Source: Emticicia sp043780375 (GTDB lineage Bacteria; Bacteroidota; Bacteroidia; Cytophagales; Spirosomataceae). From it: a DNA stretch of 30,031 bases. Made by a program: the position numbers and the translations under genes. Positions within the stretch are counted from its first letter, which is position 1; each line of letters starts with the position of its first letter. The notes below the pieces were generated by a model. It saw nothing but the letters and a program-made list of their open reading frames with translations. It was not told where the DNA came from and ran no database searches. Positions 16,140-24,894 of this stretch are shown piece by piece. Location of the stretch: positions 1-30,031 of the forward strand of contig NZ_JAYWCU010000095.1 in NCBI RefSeq assembly GCF_043780375.1, given 5' to 3'.

Positions 16140-18002
16140 ATGAAAAACACCTTTGTGGTAGGCATTATTTTGTGCTTATCACTCGCTTCTTTCGCCCAAG
16201 TAAGTATTAAAATCGACCCAAAACTCGAACAAAAAATCATTTCTCCCTATTTATATGGTAGAAATAACTCTCTTTCTACCGACCCTGGTAAAGTTTTAAA
16301 TATTAATTGGACACTATTAAAAGATGCTGGAGTTACGTTTTTCAGAGAAAATGGCGGAAATAATGCGACCAAATACAATTGGCGAAGAAAATTGTCGAGC
16401 CACCCAGACTGGTACAATAATGTTTATGCCAACGATTGGAGTAGTGCCGCCAAAGCCCTTCAAAGCAATATACCCTCAGTTCAAGGAATGTGGGGCTTTC
16501 AGTTAAGTGGTAAAGCAGCCAAGACAAACGCAGCCAATTTTGATGATTGGGGCTACAATAAATCGCAATGGTGGGAAGGCGTAAATCAGAATTTAGCTGG
16601 TGGTGGCACATCTAATAAAATAGGGTCAAAAGCAGCTGTTGAAGGCAATACAAGTCTATATTTAGAAAACTGGACGGCAGACTCTACTGTTGGTATTCTC
16701 AATAATTGGTTTGGTAGTTTAGCACTTGATAAGTCAAAACTTCAATACTGGAACATGGACAATGAACCAGAAATTTGGAGTGGCACGCACGACGACCTCT
16801 TTTCAACTCAACCATCTGCTGAGGAATTTATGCAGAAGTATTTTGCTGTTGCCAAGAAAGCCCGTGCTGCTTATCCTGCCATTAAATTAGTTGGGCCAGT
16901 TACCGCCAACGAATGGCAATGGTACAGATGGGGTTCGGCAAATATTACTGAAGGTGGTAAAACCTATCCATGGCTCGAATTTTTTATTAAACGCATCGGT
17001 GAAGAGCAAAAAGCAAGCGGTTTAAAACTCTTAGATGTATTGGATATTCATTATTATCCATCAAGCAAAGTTGCATCGGAAGTTGTACAATACCATCGAG
17101 TTTTCTTTGATAAAAACTATGTTTACCCCGAAGCAAATGGCGTAAGAACCATCAATGGTGGCTATGATAACGCCCAAACAAAAGAGTATATCTTTACGAG
17201 ATGTAACGAATGGTTAGAGAAGTATTTAGGAACAAATCATGGCATAAAATTGGGTTTAACCGAGTCAGGAATTGCACTTACTGACCCTAATGCAGTAGCA
17301 GTTTGGTATGCCTCAACTTTGGGTGAATTCATGAAAAACGAAGTCGAAATTTTCACACCGTGGAGCTGGAGCGTAGGAATGTGGGAAACACTACATTTAT
17401 TTAGTCGTTATAACAAAACAATTAGCATTAGAGGACAATCATCTGAGGAAGAGTTTGTTTCTTCTTACCCAACTATCAATGCAAAAAAAGATTCTATGAC
17501 AGTCGTTTTAGTCAATCGCTCTACAACTGCGACAAAAAACACAACTTTGAGCTTTGATAATTTTATAATCAGCGATAAAAACACTAAATCACTGACTATC
17601 AAAAACTTACCAACAACTGAAACCTTCATTTCGCATACGCAAAATGCTTTGGCGAGTACCAATCTGGCAGTTTTAGATAATTCGATTGCTGTTTCCTTGC
17701 CTCCCTTGTCTATTACTTCGATACAACTTACTGGTAAAGCGGAGAATTATATGGCGGTTGTATTGGCAAATGAGCAATCACAACCAAATAAAGATTTCAA
17801 GATTTTCCCCAATCCAAGCCAAGAGATATTAGAACTCAATATTGAAGGAAATATTCAGGTTTTCGATGCAAACGGACGAGAAATAAAGGTACTCCAAGAA
17901 GGAGAAAAGATAAGAATCAAAGATTTAAACGAAGGCACTTATTTCATTAAAGTTACCAACAAAAAAGGAGAAGTTTTCAGCAAGAAATTTATAAAAAATT
18001 AG
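16140..18002 (+). CDS. GH44-type beta-glycanase with T9SS sorting domain
   Basis: This 620-residue secreted enzyme resembles GH44 endoglucanases/xyloglucanases, which cleave beta-1,4-glucan backbones with retention. The family-like start of the barrel is IISPYLYGRNNS, followed by KYNWRRKLSSHPDW. The acid/base is E209 in NMDNEPEIWSGTH, nearly identical to the known GH44 DNEPxLWSxTH box, and the nucleophile is probably E375 in LTESG. WSWSVGMWETLHLFSRYN closes the active-site region. A beta-sandwich follows (about 430-535). From about 552 to 620 there is a type IX sorting domain: FPNP at 556-559, a GREIKVLQEG segment, then LNEGTYFIKV and a basic C-terminal tail. The signal peptide is MKNTFVVGIILCLSLASFAQ. 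This is the only protein here with a visible T9SS domain, so it is likely released or surface-bound. Confidence 0.8.
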   Translation: MKNTFVVGIILCLSLASFAQVSIKIDPKLEQKIISPYLYGRNNSLSTDPGKVLNINWTLLKDAGVTFFRENGGNNATKYNWRRKLSSHPDWYNNVYANDWSSAAKALQSNIPSVQGMWGFQLSGKAAKTNAANFDDWGYNKSQWWEGVNQNLAGGGTSNKIGSKAAVEGNTSLYLENWTADSTVGILNNWFGSLALDKSKLQYWNMDNEPEIWSGTHDDLFSTQPSAEEFMQKYFAVAKKARAAYPAIKLVGPVTANEWQWYRWGSANITEGGKTYPWLEFFIKRIGEEQKASGLKLLDVLDIHYYPSSKVASEVVQYHRVFFDKNYVYPEANGVRTINGGYDNAQTKEYIFTRCNEWLEKYLGTNHGIKLGLTESGIALTDPNAVAVWYASTLGEFMKNEVEIFTPWSWSVGMWETLHLFSRYNKTISIRGQSSEEEFVSSYPTINAKKDSMTVVLVNRSTTATKNTTLSFDNFIISDKNTKSLTIKNLPTTETFISHTQNALASTNLAVLDNSIAVSLPPLSITSIQLTGKAENYMAVVLANEQSQPNKDFKIFPNPSQEILELNIEGNIQVFDANGREIKVLQEGEKIRIKDLNEGTYFIKVTNKKGEVFSKKFIKN

Positions 18003-18174
18003 AAAGACTGGATTTCAACCTGACAGCGATTTTGGCAAATAAAGACATTTGTTAATTTTGAAGAAAATAATATTTCGATACAAATTTGGTAGATTAAATC
18101 GCAAACACGGTCCGTTCTATCACTAAAATATTTCTCGAACCTAACAGTTTTCAAACCATTTAACCAAATTTACA

Positions 18175-19863
18175 TTGAAAAAAATATTCCATTTTCTACT
18201 GATTGTTTTTGTTTCCTTGCAAAGTTTTTCCCAAAAACAAAGCAACGAAAAAACAATAATTAATGTTGATTTTAATAAAAATGTAGGCGAAATGTATCCA
18301 TTTTGGGCATTCTTTGGAGCAGACGAACCAAATTATGCTTATATGAAAGATGGCAAAAAGCTGCTTTCCGAATTATCGGCTATGAGTCCAGTCCCTGTCT
18401 TTTTTAGAGCTCACAATTTATTAACTTCTGGACATGATACCCTTAATTTAAAATGGGGTTCGACCAACGTTTATACCGAAGATGCCAAAGGAAACCCAGT
18501 TTATGATTGGACAATCGTTGATAAAATCTTCGATACTTATCTCCAACGTGGCATCAAACCTTTGGCTCAATTTAGTTTTATGCCCGAAGCTCTTTCTACA
18601 AAACCACAACCTTATGAGCATCATTGGCAACCTGGAATGCCTTATGATAAGGTTTATACAGGCTGGACATACCCTCCAAAAGACTATAAAAAATGGGCAG
18701 ATTTGGTGTATGAATGGGTTAAACATTCGGTAGCAAGATATGGTAAAACTGAAGTAGAAAGTTGGTATTGGGAACTTTGGAACGAACCCAATATTGGCTA
18801 TTGGAGCGGAACGGTACAAGAATACTGCAAATTATATGATTACACAGCCGATGCTGCTAAACGAGCTTTACCAACAATCAGAATGGGCGGTCCAGAAACC
18901 ACCGGCCCAAGTTGGGTGAAAGCAGCTGATTTTCTGAAAACATTCTTAAAACACTGTGAATCAGACACTAATTACGTAACAGGAAAAATTGGTTCGCCAC
19001 TTGATTTCATTAGTTTTCATGCCAAGGGTTCACCAAAAATCGTGGACGGTCACGTGCAAATGAACATGGGAACGCAATTGAGAGATATTTCGGAAGGATT
19101 TAAAATTGTTACTTCTTTTCCTAAATTCAAAAATTTACCAATTATTATCGGCGAATCTGACCCCGAAGGCTGTGCGGCTTGTGGTATGAAAACAAACCCT
19201 CAAAATGCTTACCGAAATGGCACCATGTATTCGAGTTATACTGCCGCTTCTTTTGCTCGAAAATATGCCCTTGCCGATTATTTTAAAGCAAATCTTTTGG
19301 GTGCTGTGAGTTGGTCTTTTGAGTTTGAAAATCAACCTTATTTCTACGGTTTTCGTGATTTGGCGACTAATGGCATCGACAAACCTGTATTAAATGTTTT
19401 CCGAATGTTTGGGATGATGTCGGGCAAACGTGTAGAGGTAAAAGGTAATCAAAATTATAATTTTACGATGATACGTGATTCAAGTGTCAGAGGCAAAAAT
19501 GCCGATATTGATGCTCTTGCCAGTAAAGATGCTCGCTCAGCATCGGTCATGCTTTGGCATTATCACGATGATGATGTAACGACAGAAAATGCCAATATTG
19601 AAGTAGATTTGAAAGGTTTACAAGCAAAAACTGTCAATTTTCATCATTATCGCATTGACAATGAAAATAGTAATTCTTATGAAGTTTGGAAAAAGATGGG
19701 TTCGCCAGAGAATCCAACGAAAGAACAAATTGTACTCTTGGAAAAAGCGGGACAATTGACATTATTGACATCGCCAAGCTATTTAAAAACTAATAATGGC
19801 GAATTAAAACTCAATGTTTCATTACCTCGACAAGGCGTTTCTTTACTAAAATTTGATTGGTAG
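18175..19863 (+). CDS. GH39-type glycosidase with TTG start, exported
   Basis: This 562-residue protein looks like a GH39 member, a family of beta-xylosidases and related exo-acting enzymes. The acid/base is E204 in WELWNEPNIGYW and the presumed nucleophile is E327 in IIGESDPEGC. A C-terminal beta-sandwich begins around residue 430. The signal peptide starts MKKIFHFLLIVFVSLQSFSQ. The start must be TTG at 18175: upstream the frame reaches a stop at 18142-18144 without any ATG, and the first internal Met (residue 39) lies beyond the signal peptide. The rhamnose mutarotase gene follows after 80 bases. The substrate could be a xylosyl, arabinosyl or other side chain of pectin or xyloglucan; the sequence does not decide. 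Confidence 0.78.
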   Translation: MKKIFHFLLIVFVSLQSFSQKQSNEKTIINVDFNKNVGEMYPFWAFFGADEPNYAYMKDGKKLLSELSAMSPVPVFFRAHNLLTSGHDTLNLKWGSTNVYTEDAKGNPVYDWTIVDKIFDTYLQRGIKPLAQFSFMPEALSTKPQPYEHHWQPGMPYDKVYTGWTYPPKDYKKWADLVYEWVKHSVARYGKTEVESWYWELWNEPNIGYWSGTVQEYCKLYDYTADAAKRALPTIRMGGPETTGPSWVKAADFLKTFLKHCESDTNYVTGKIGSPLDFISFHAKGSPKIVDGHVQMNMGTQLRDISEGFKIVTSFPKFKNLPIIIGESDPEGCAACGMKTNPQNAYRNGTMYSSYTAASFARKYALADYFKANLLGAVSWSFEFENQPYFYGFRDLATNGIDKPVLNVFRMFGMMSGKRVEVKGNQNYNFTMIRDSSVRGKNADIDALASKDARSASVMLWHYHDDDVTTENANIEVDLKGLQAKTVNFHHYRIDNENSNSYEVWKKMGSPENPTKEQIVLLEKAGQLTLLTSPSYLKTNNGELKLNVSLPRQGVSLLKFDW

Positions 19864-19943
19864 AAACACCGTGTAAGTACAGGAAAGAAATTTTACTTTC
19901 AAGGTCTAATTTTGATAAAAACAGTGTAAATAATTTTAAGAAA

Positions 19944-20258
19944 ATGCACCGATTAGCACTAAAAATGAAACTTCACGCTGGAAAAGCAGAAGAATACAAA
20001 CGCCGCCACGACGAACTGTGGGACGATGTAAAACAATTATTAAAAGATTCTACAGTAAGCGATTATTCAATTTTTTTGGATGAAGAAACGAATATGCTTT
20101 TCGCTACTTTAAAAGTCGAAGATTTAGAAAAGTTTGCTCAAATTCCACATCAACTCGTCATCAAACGTTGGTGGGCATACATGTCTGATATTATGGAAAC
20201 CAACTCCGACAATTCACCAGTTAGTATGAATCTAAAAGATGTCTTTTATTTAGCTTAA
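19944..20258 (+). CDS. rhaM: L-rhamnose mutarotase
   Basis: This small cytoplasmic protein of 104 residues, the usual length for RhaM/YiiL, interconverts alpha and beta anomers of L-rhamnose ahead of rhamnose isomerase. Active-site residues fall at the same numbers as in the E. coli protein: Y18 and H22 in EEYKRRHDELW, followed by the tryptophan pair W76-W77 in KRWWAYM. It has no signal peptide. ATG 19944 gives the family-typical start MHRLALKMKLH; the frame is open further upstream but only through non-conserved codons. It sits between exported GH39 and GH105 genes and is the only rhamnose-catabolic gene here, which suggests that the cluster releases L-rhamnose, as expected from rhamnogalacturonan. 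Confidence 0.9.
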   Translation: MHRLALKMKLHAGKAEEYKRRHDELWDDVKQLLKDSTVSDYSIFLDEETNMLFATLKVEDLEKFAQIPHQLVIKRWWAYMSDIMETNSDNSPVSMNLKDVFYLA

Positions 20259-20262
20259 TAAA

Positions 20263-20290
20263 ATCGACCGACCAAAGTCGATAATTTTTA
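20263..20290 (+). terminator. Weak hairpin after rhaM
   Basis: ATCGAC (20263-20268) pairs with GTCGAT (20277-20282) over an 8-base loop and is followed by a short T run (20285-20289). The stem is only 6 bp, so partial termination at most. Confidence 0.35.
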
Positions 20291-20309
20291 CTTTATTTTC
20301 ATAGGAACT

Positions 20310-21671
20310 ATGTGTTTTACCTCAAAAATATTTCAAAAATTATTCTTTTTAGCCGCATTTTGCAGCATAAATTTAACTTTTGCCCAAGTACAAGCACCTG
20401 CTTCTACTTTGCATTCGGAAACATTGCATACGGCAAAACCCGATTATCCAACTTCCTATTCCAGCCCGAAAATTGAAGATATTACCCAAGTTTTGGGTCG
20501 AGTCCGTAGCTATTTAGATGCCGTTACACCCACAAAAGTTATCAACAAGTTCACGAAAGAAGAAATCATTGATTTCACTAAAATTGATTCAAATGCAACC
20601 GTTTATCGTGGCGATTTTAGTTTAACAAGCTACGAGTGGGGTGTAACTTATGCTGCAATGCTGGCAGCGGGAAAAGCAACAGGCGACCCACTTTTTACAC
20701 AATATGCGACACAACGCATCAATTTTTTGGCTGACTTAGCCCCAATTATCAAGTCTAAATTTAAGATTAGTCCAACAATGCCTTTGCGTCAGGTTTTATC
20801 ACCACACGCATTGGATGATTGCGGAGCAGTTTGTGTGTCTATGATAAAAGCCTCTCGTGATGGACTTGTAAAAAGTAGCGTTCGCCCTTTGATTGATAAT
20901 TACATTAATTATATATATACCAAAGAATATCGTTTGGCGGATGGTACTTTGGCCCGAAATCGACCTTTACCCAACACAATATGGCTTGATGATATGTTTA
21001 TGGGTGTTCCTGCTTTGGCACAAATGGGCAAGCTCACAGGAGATAAAAAATATTATGATGAAGCCGTGAAGCAAATTTTGCAGTTTTCTAAGCGAATGTT
21101 TAACAAAAATTTAGGCTTGTTTATGCATGGTTGGGTAGAAAGCATGGAAACGCACCCCGAATTTCACTGGGGTAGAGCCAATGGCTGGGCAATTTTAACA
21201 ATGGTCGAAGTTTTAGATGTTTTACCAAAAAACTATAAAGGTCGTGCCGAAATCTTAGCTCTCTACAAAGCACACGCCAAAGGTTTAGCCGCTCTACAAA
21301 CAGGTACAGGTTTTTGGCACCAATTACTTGATAAAAACGATACTTATTTAGAAACTTCGGCAACGGCAATTTATACTTATTGTATTGCTAAAGGCATAAA
21401 CCAAGGTTGGCTCGATGCCGCCACTTACGGCCCAATGACTTTATTGGCATGGAATGCCATCGCCACCAAAGTAAGCGAAAAAGGGCAAGTAGAAGGTGTT
21501 TGTGTGGGTACAGGCATGGGCTTTGAGCCTGCGTTTTATTATTATCGACCTGTCAATGTGTATGCTGCACATGGCTATGGCTCAGTGCTATTTGCAGGAG
21601 CTGAAGTAATTAACCTTTTGAAAAACAAAAAATTTGCTTTAAATGATAGTGCAATTATGTTGAGTAAATAA
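20310..21671 (+). CDS. GH105 unsaturated rhamnogalacturonyl hydrolase, exported (first of three)
   Basis: This 453-residue (alpha/alpha)6-barrel enzyme is of the YteR/RhiN type. It hydrates the C4-C5 double bond left by lyases and so frees the terminal unsaturated galacturonate from rhamnose-containing oligosaccharides. The catalytic Asp is D227 or D228 in IWLDDMFMGVP. Other family blocks are ALDDCGAVCVS, HGWVESMETHPEFHWGRANG (the W-x-R-x-N-G-W stretch) and the C-terminal YYYRPVNVYAAHGYGSVLFA. A signal peptide (MCFTSKIFQKLFFLAAFCSI, ending near TFAQ) indicates export. It is longer than minimal GH105 enzymes (about 370) because of an N-terminal segment of about 80 residues. It is clearly different in sequence from the two other GH105 genes here, so distinct substrate lengths or decorations are likely. 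Confidence 0.88.
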   Translation: MCFTSKIFQKLFFLAAFCSINLTFAQVQAPASTLHSETLHTAKPDYPTSYSSPKIEDITQVLGRVRSYLDAVTPTKVINKFTKEEIIDFTKIDSNATVYRGDFSLTSYEWGVTYAAMLAAGKATGDPLFTQYATQRINFLADLAPIIKSKFKISPTMPLRQVLSPHALDDCGAVCVSMIKASRDGLVKSSVRPLIDNYINYIYTKEYRLADGTLARNRPLPNTIWLDDMFMGVPALAQMGKLTGDKKYYDEAVKQILQFSKRMFNKNLGLFMHGWVESMETHPEFHWGRANGWAILTMVEVLDVLPKNYKGRAEILALYKAHAKGLAALQTGTGFWHQLLDKNDTYLETSATAIYTYCIAKGINQGWLDAATYGPMTLLAWNAIATKVSEKGQVEGVCVGTGMGFEPAFYYYRPVNVYAAHGYGSVLFAGAEVINLLKNKKFALNDSAIMLSK

Positions 21672-21754
21672 AACAGAACCCATAAAGAAGAACTCTTAGT
21701 TTGACTAACATGAAACCAAAAAACTATTAAAAACATTTAAAATTCTATTCAAAA

Positions 21755-23674
21755 ATGAACGCTAAAAAAGTATTTTTCTTTTTAACAGTCCTTGTTTTAA
21801 ACTTCCCTCCTGAGGGTACTTTCGCCCAAAAACCCTATTCCATACAAATGGCCGAATCTTTTATGACATGGCACAAAGATTCCATTGCTGTAAAAGAAGG
21901 CAAACCTGCTGGTTGGGACTATGAGCAAGGTTTAATGCTCAAATCTCTCGAAAAAGTATGGTATCGCACAGGGGATGCCAAGTATTTTGAGTATATCCGT
22001 AAAGATTTGGATAGATATGTACAAAAAGATGGCAGTATTCGTACCTATAAATACGATGATTTTAATTTGGATAATGTTCCAACTGGTCGAGCTTTATTGA
22101 TGCTTTCGCAACAATCGCAACCTGACAAAGAGAAGTATAAAAAAGCAGCCGACTTACTATGGAAACAAATCGAAAATCAACCAAAAACCAATGAAGGCGG
22201 TTATTGGCACAAAAAACGTTATCCTTACCAAATGTGGCTCGATGGGCTTTTCATGTGTGAGCCTTTTGCAGCCGAATATAGCAAGATTTTCAATAAATCT
22301 GAGCATTTCAATGATATTGCCAAGCAATTTGCTTTGATTGAAAAATACGCCGTTGATACCAAAACGGGCTTAGTCTATCATGGTTACGATGAAAGTAAAG
22401 AACAAAAATGGGCAGATAAAAAAACTGGTCTTTCGCCACATTTTTGGAGTCGTGCCATTGGTTGGTACGCAATGGCATTAGTCGATGTGCTTGATTATTT
22501 TCCTGAAAACCACCCAGAAAGAGCAAATCTTATCAAATATTTACAACGCCTCGCTCCTGCTTTGGTAAAATACCAAGATGCAAAATCGGGGGTTTGGTAC
22601 CAAATGACTTCACAAGGCAATCGTAAAGGCAATTATCTTGAGGCATCGGGTTCGGAAATGTTTGTTTATACACTCGCCAAAGGTTTTCGCAAAGGTTATT
22701 TACCTGCAATTTATTTATCTGCCGCCAAAAAAGGTTATGCTGGAATATTGAAAGAATTTATAAAAAAAGAAGCTAATGGTACAATCAGCATTAACAAAAC
22801 CGTAAGTGTGGGCGGTTTGGGTGGAACGCCTTACCGTGACGGTAGCTACGAATATTATTTGAGCGAGCCGATTCGTAAAAACGATTTGAAAGGTGTTGGA
22901 CCATTTATTTTTGCGAGTGTAGAAATGGAAATCTCTGCCGAAAATAGTCTTGGGAAAGGCAAAACGGTTGCCGTTGACAATTACTTCAATCATGAATTTA
23001 GAAAAGATTTGAACGGAAATCAAGAGCCTTTCCATTATACTTGGGAAGACCGCCAGCACTCAGGCATCTGGGTTTGGGGACAAATTTTCAATGAATTAGG
23101 AGCAAAAACCACAACTATTTCGGCTGCTCCAACTGCAAAAAGCCTAAAAGGAGTAGATGTTTACATAATAGTTGACCCTGATACAAAGAAAGAAACAGCG
23201 AGTCCAAATTTTATACAAAAACCTGATATTCAACAAATTAGCAATTGGGTAAAAGCAGGAGGCACGCTAATAATGATGGCAAATGATACTGCCAATTGCG
23301 AGATTCCTCATTTTAATGAGTTAGCAAAAGCATTTGGTGTTGAGTTTACCAATAAAAGCCGAAACATGGTGCAAGGCACACAATGGGAACAAGGTCGTTT
23401 GGATATTCCTACGGGTAATCCTGTTTTTAAAAATACTAAAACCGTCTATATAAAAGAGTTAGTAACGCTTCATGTAAAATCTCCAGCCAAAGCAATTTTA
23501 ACCCAAGGTGGTGATAACATTATTGCAACTGCGAAAGTTGGCAAAGGAAGTGTATTTATCGTAGGCGACCCTTGGCTTTACAACGAATATACCGATGGAA
23601 GAAGAATTCCTATTATTTATGAAAATTTTAGTGCGGCTAAAGATTTAGCTAAATGGTCGCTCCAAGTAAAATGA
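21755..23674 (+). CDS. GH105 hydrolase fused to a GATase1/DUF4350-like C-terminal domain, exported
   Basis: In this 639-residue protein, residues about 32-390 form a GH105 barrel with the catalytic acid D163 in YQMWLDGLFM and the conserved FWSRAIGWYAMALVDVLDYF block. From about residue 403 (KTVAVDNYFNHE) a second alpha/beta domain follows: WVWGQIFNELGAKTTTI, a V-D-V-Y-I-I-V-D strand, ISNWVKAGGTLIMMAND, and near the end GKGSVFIVGDPWLYNE. This is the layout of the GATase1-like/DUF4350 fold, known to occur behind GH105 in Bacteroidota. The second domain could bind a sugar or act as a structural cap; no catalytic Cys is evident. The signal peptide begins MNAKKVFFFLTVLVLNFPPE. It sits 83 bases after the first GH105 gene and 67 bases before the pectinesterase. 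Confidence 0.87.
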   Translation: MNAKKVFFFLTVLVLNFPPEGTFAQKPYSIQMAESFMTWHKDSIAVKEGKPAGWDYEQGLMLKSLEKVWYRTGDAKYFEYIRKDLDRYVQKDGSIRTYKYDDFNLDNVPTGRALLMLSQQSQPDKEKYKKAADLLWKQIENQPKTNEGGYWHKKRYPYQMWLDGLFMCEPFAAEYSKIFNKSEHFNDIAKQFALIEKYAVDTKTGLVYHGYDESKEQKWADKKTGLSPHFWSRAIGWYAMALVDVLDYFPENHPERANLIKYLQRLAPALVKYQDAKSGVWYQMTSQGNRKGNYLEASGSEMFVYTLAKGFRKGYLPAIYLSAAKKGYAGILKEFIKKEANGTISINKTVSVGGLGGTPYRDGSYEYYLSEPIRKNDLKGVGPFIFASVEMEISAENSLGKGKTVAVDNYFNHEFRKDLNGNQEPFHYTWEDRQHSGIWVWGQIFNELGAKTTTISAAPTAKSLKGVDVYIIVDPDTKKETASPNFIQKPDIQQISNWVKAGGTLIMMANDTANCEIPHFNELAKAFGVEFTNKSRNMVQGTQWEQGRLDIPTGNPVFKNTKTVYIKELVTLHVKSPAKAILTQGGDNIIATAKVGKGSVFIVGDPWLYNEYTDGRRIPIIYENFSAAKDLAKWSLQVK

Positions 23675-23689
23675 CAAAATTAACAAAAA

Positions 23690-23722
23690 TTATGCAGTCG
23701 TTTGATTGAAGCGACTGCATAA
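23690..23722. other. Perfect 11-bp hairpin between GH105 and pectinesterase genes
   Basis: TTATGCAGTCG (23690-23700) pairs with CGACTGCATAA (23712-23722) over an 11-base loop. On the + strand it is followed by A residues rather than T, so it is not a canonical terminator for these genes; read on the minus strand it is followed by TTTTTG. It ends 19 bases before the pectinesterase ATG, where it could affect mRNA processing or translation of the downstream gene. Confidence 0.7.
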
Positions 23723-23741
23723 AAAAAACACTCAAAATAGC

Positions 23742-24791
23742 ATGAATAAAAGCATCAAATTATTGTCATTTTTAGGAATTTTCGCTTGCTCAAAAACTGA
23801 AACAAACGTTGATAATCAGGTTATTACGCCAACAACACCTAACCAAATTGTAGTAGCTCAAAATGGTTCAGGAAATTTCAAGACTATTCAAGAAGCAATC
23901 AACAGTATCGCAAAAAAATCATCCAAAGAGCGAGTAATTTTCATTAAAAATGGCACTTATTCAGAAAAGATATATTTGGATGGAATCCAGTTTTTGAAAC
24001 TTAAAGGCGAAAGTGAAAAAGGAGTTATTATCACCATTGCCGAAGCTCGTGATTTTTGGTACTGTAACCCCAACAATAAATCCGATTGGGGTGTTGCAAC
24101 TATCAATATTAGTCAATCGACCGATATTACGCTTGATAATTTGAGCATAATCAACAGTTATGGCTTTGATGCCACTGATACTCAAATAACAATTACTTGC
24201 CCAACCGATGCCACAGGACAAAAAACAGTACGAAAAGACGGACATCAAATGGCTCTCAGAACTTCTTCTGGAGCAACTCGTTTGATTGCCAAAAACTGTA
24301 CTTTTAGGGCATTCGGTGGAGATACCGTTAGTCCTTGGGACGGTACAGTAGGAATGTATTATTTCAAAGATTGCACAATAGAGGGCGGCGTTGATTTTTA
24401 CTGTCCACGTGGTTGGTCGTATGCCGAAGATTGCCATTTTATTTGCCACAATACAAGTGCCGCTTTGTGGCATGATGGCTCGGCAAATAAAGAAGCAAAA
24501 ACTGTCTTGAAAAATTGTACATTTGAAGGCGATAAAGGTTACAAATTAGGCCGTTATCACCTCGAATCTCAATTTTATTTGATAGATTGTCAATTCTCCG
24601 ACCTCATGGCAGATGCTGATATTTATGCCGCAACATCAGGCACAGGCACTCCACTATGGGGACGTAGAGTTTACTATAAAAATTGCCACCGACAATCAGG
24701 AAATGACTTTGCATGGCTAAAAGACAATTGGAATGTAGAAAGTAAAACGATAAACTCTGCGTGGGCTTTCGACGGAAAATGGATGCCTTAA
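23742..24791 (+). CDS. Divergent pectinesterase (CE8), probable lipoprotein
   Basis: This 349-residue right-handed parallel beta-helix protein resembles CE8 pectin methylesterases, which remove methyl esters from homogalacturonan. Recognisable are GSGNFKTIQEAIN, the GxYxE motif as NGTYSEK, HQMALR, the catalytic Asp region VDF as D218 in GGVDFYCPRG, and LGR with R271. The usual QDTL box is replaced by GGDTV (D194): the Asp is kept but the Gln that stabilises the transition state is Gly. The usual DFIFG continues as DFYCPRG. These departures put it in an atypical clade, so activity on methyl-galacturonate is likely but not certain. The N-terminus MNKSIKLLSFLGIFACSKTE fits a lipoprotein signal with Cys17. 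Lyase or hydrolase attack on pectin normally needs prior demethylation, which fits its neighbours. Confidence 0.78.
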   Translation: MNKSIKLLSFLGIFACSKTETNVDNQVITPTTPNQIVVAQNGSGNFKTIQEAINSIAKKSSKERVIFIKNGTYSEKIYLDGIQFLKLKGESEKGVIITIAEARDFWYCNPNNKSDWGVATINISQSTDITLDNLSIINSYGFDATDTQITITCPTDATGQKTVRKDGHQMALRTSSGATRLIAKNCTFRAFGGDTVSPWDGTVGMYYFKDCTIEGGVDFYCPRGWSYAEDCHFICHNTSAALWHDGSANKEAKTVLKNCTFEGDKGYKLGRYHLESQFYLIDCQFSDLMADADIYAATSGTGTPLWGRRVYYKNCHRQSGNDFAWLKDNWNVESKTINSAWAFDGKWMP

Positions 24792-24894
24792 TTACTAAAA
24801 ACTTACGCTTTACAAACGGTACAATTCTAAAACCATATTGATCACAACCAATTGATTATCAATTATTAATAACAAAAACAGCAATCTTTTTAAT

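Noticed and set aside
18448..18819. 123-codon open frame on the minus strand inside the GH39 gene
   Set aside because: Antisense to the catalytic region including the acid/base Glu, with no recognisable motif.
19857..19943. Extended N-terminus for the rhamnose mutarotase starting at the TTG overlapping the GH39 stop
   Set aside because: The extra 29 residues are not part of the family; starting at ATG 19944 gives exactly 104 residues with Y18 and H22 in the known positions.
23961..24473. 170-codon open frame on the minus strand inside the pectinesterase gene
   Set aside because: It lies antisense to a well-supported beta-helix enzyme and its translation shows no signal peptide, domain or recognisable motif. 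It is a by-product of the codon use on the other strand.
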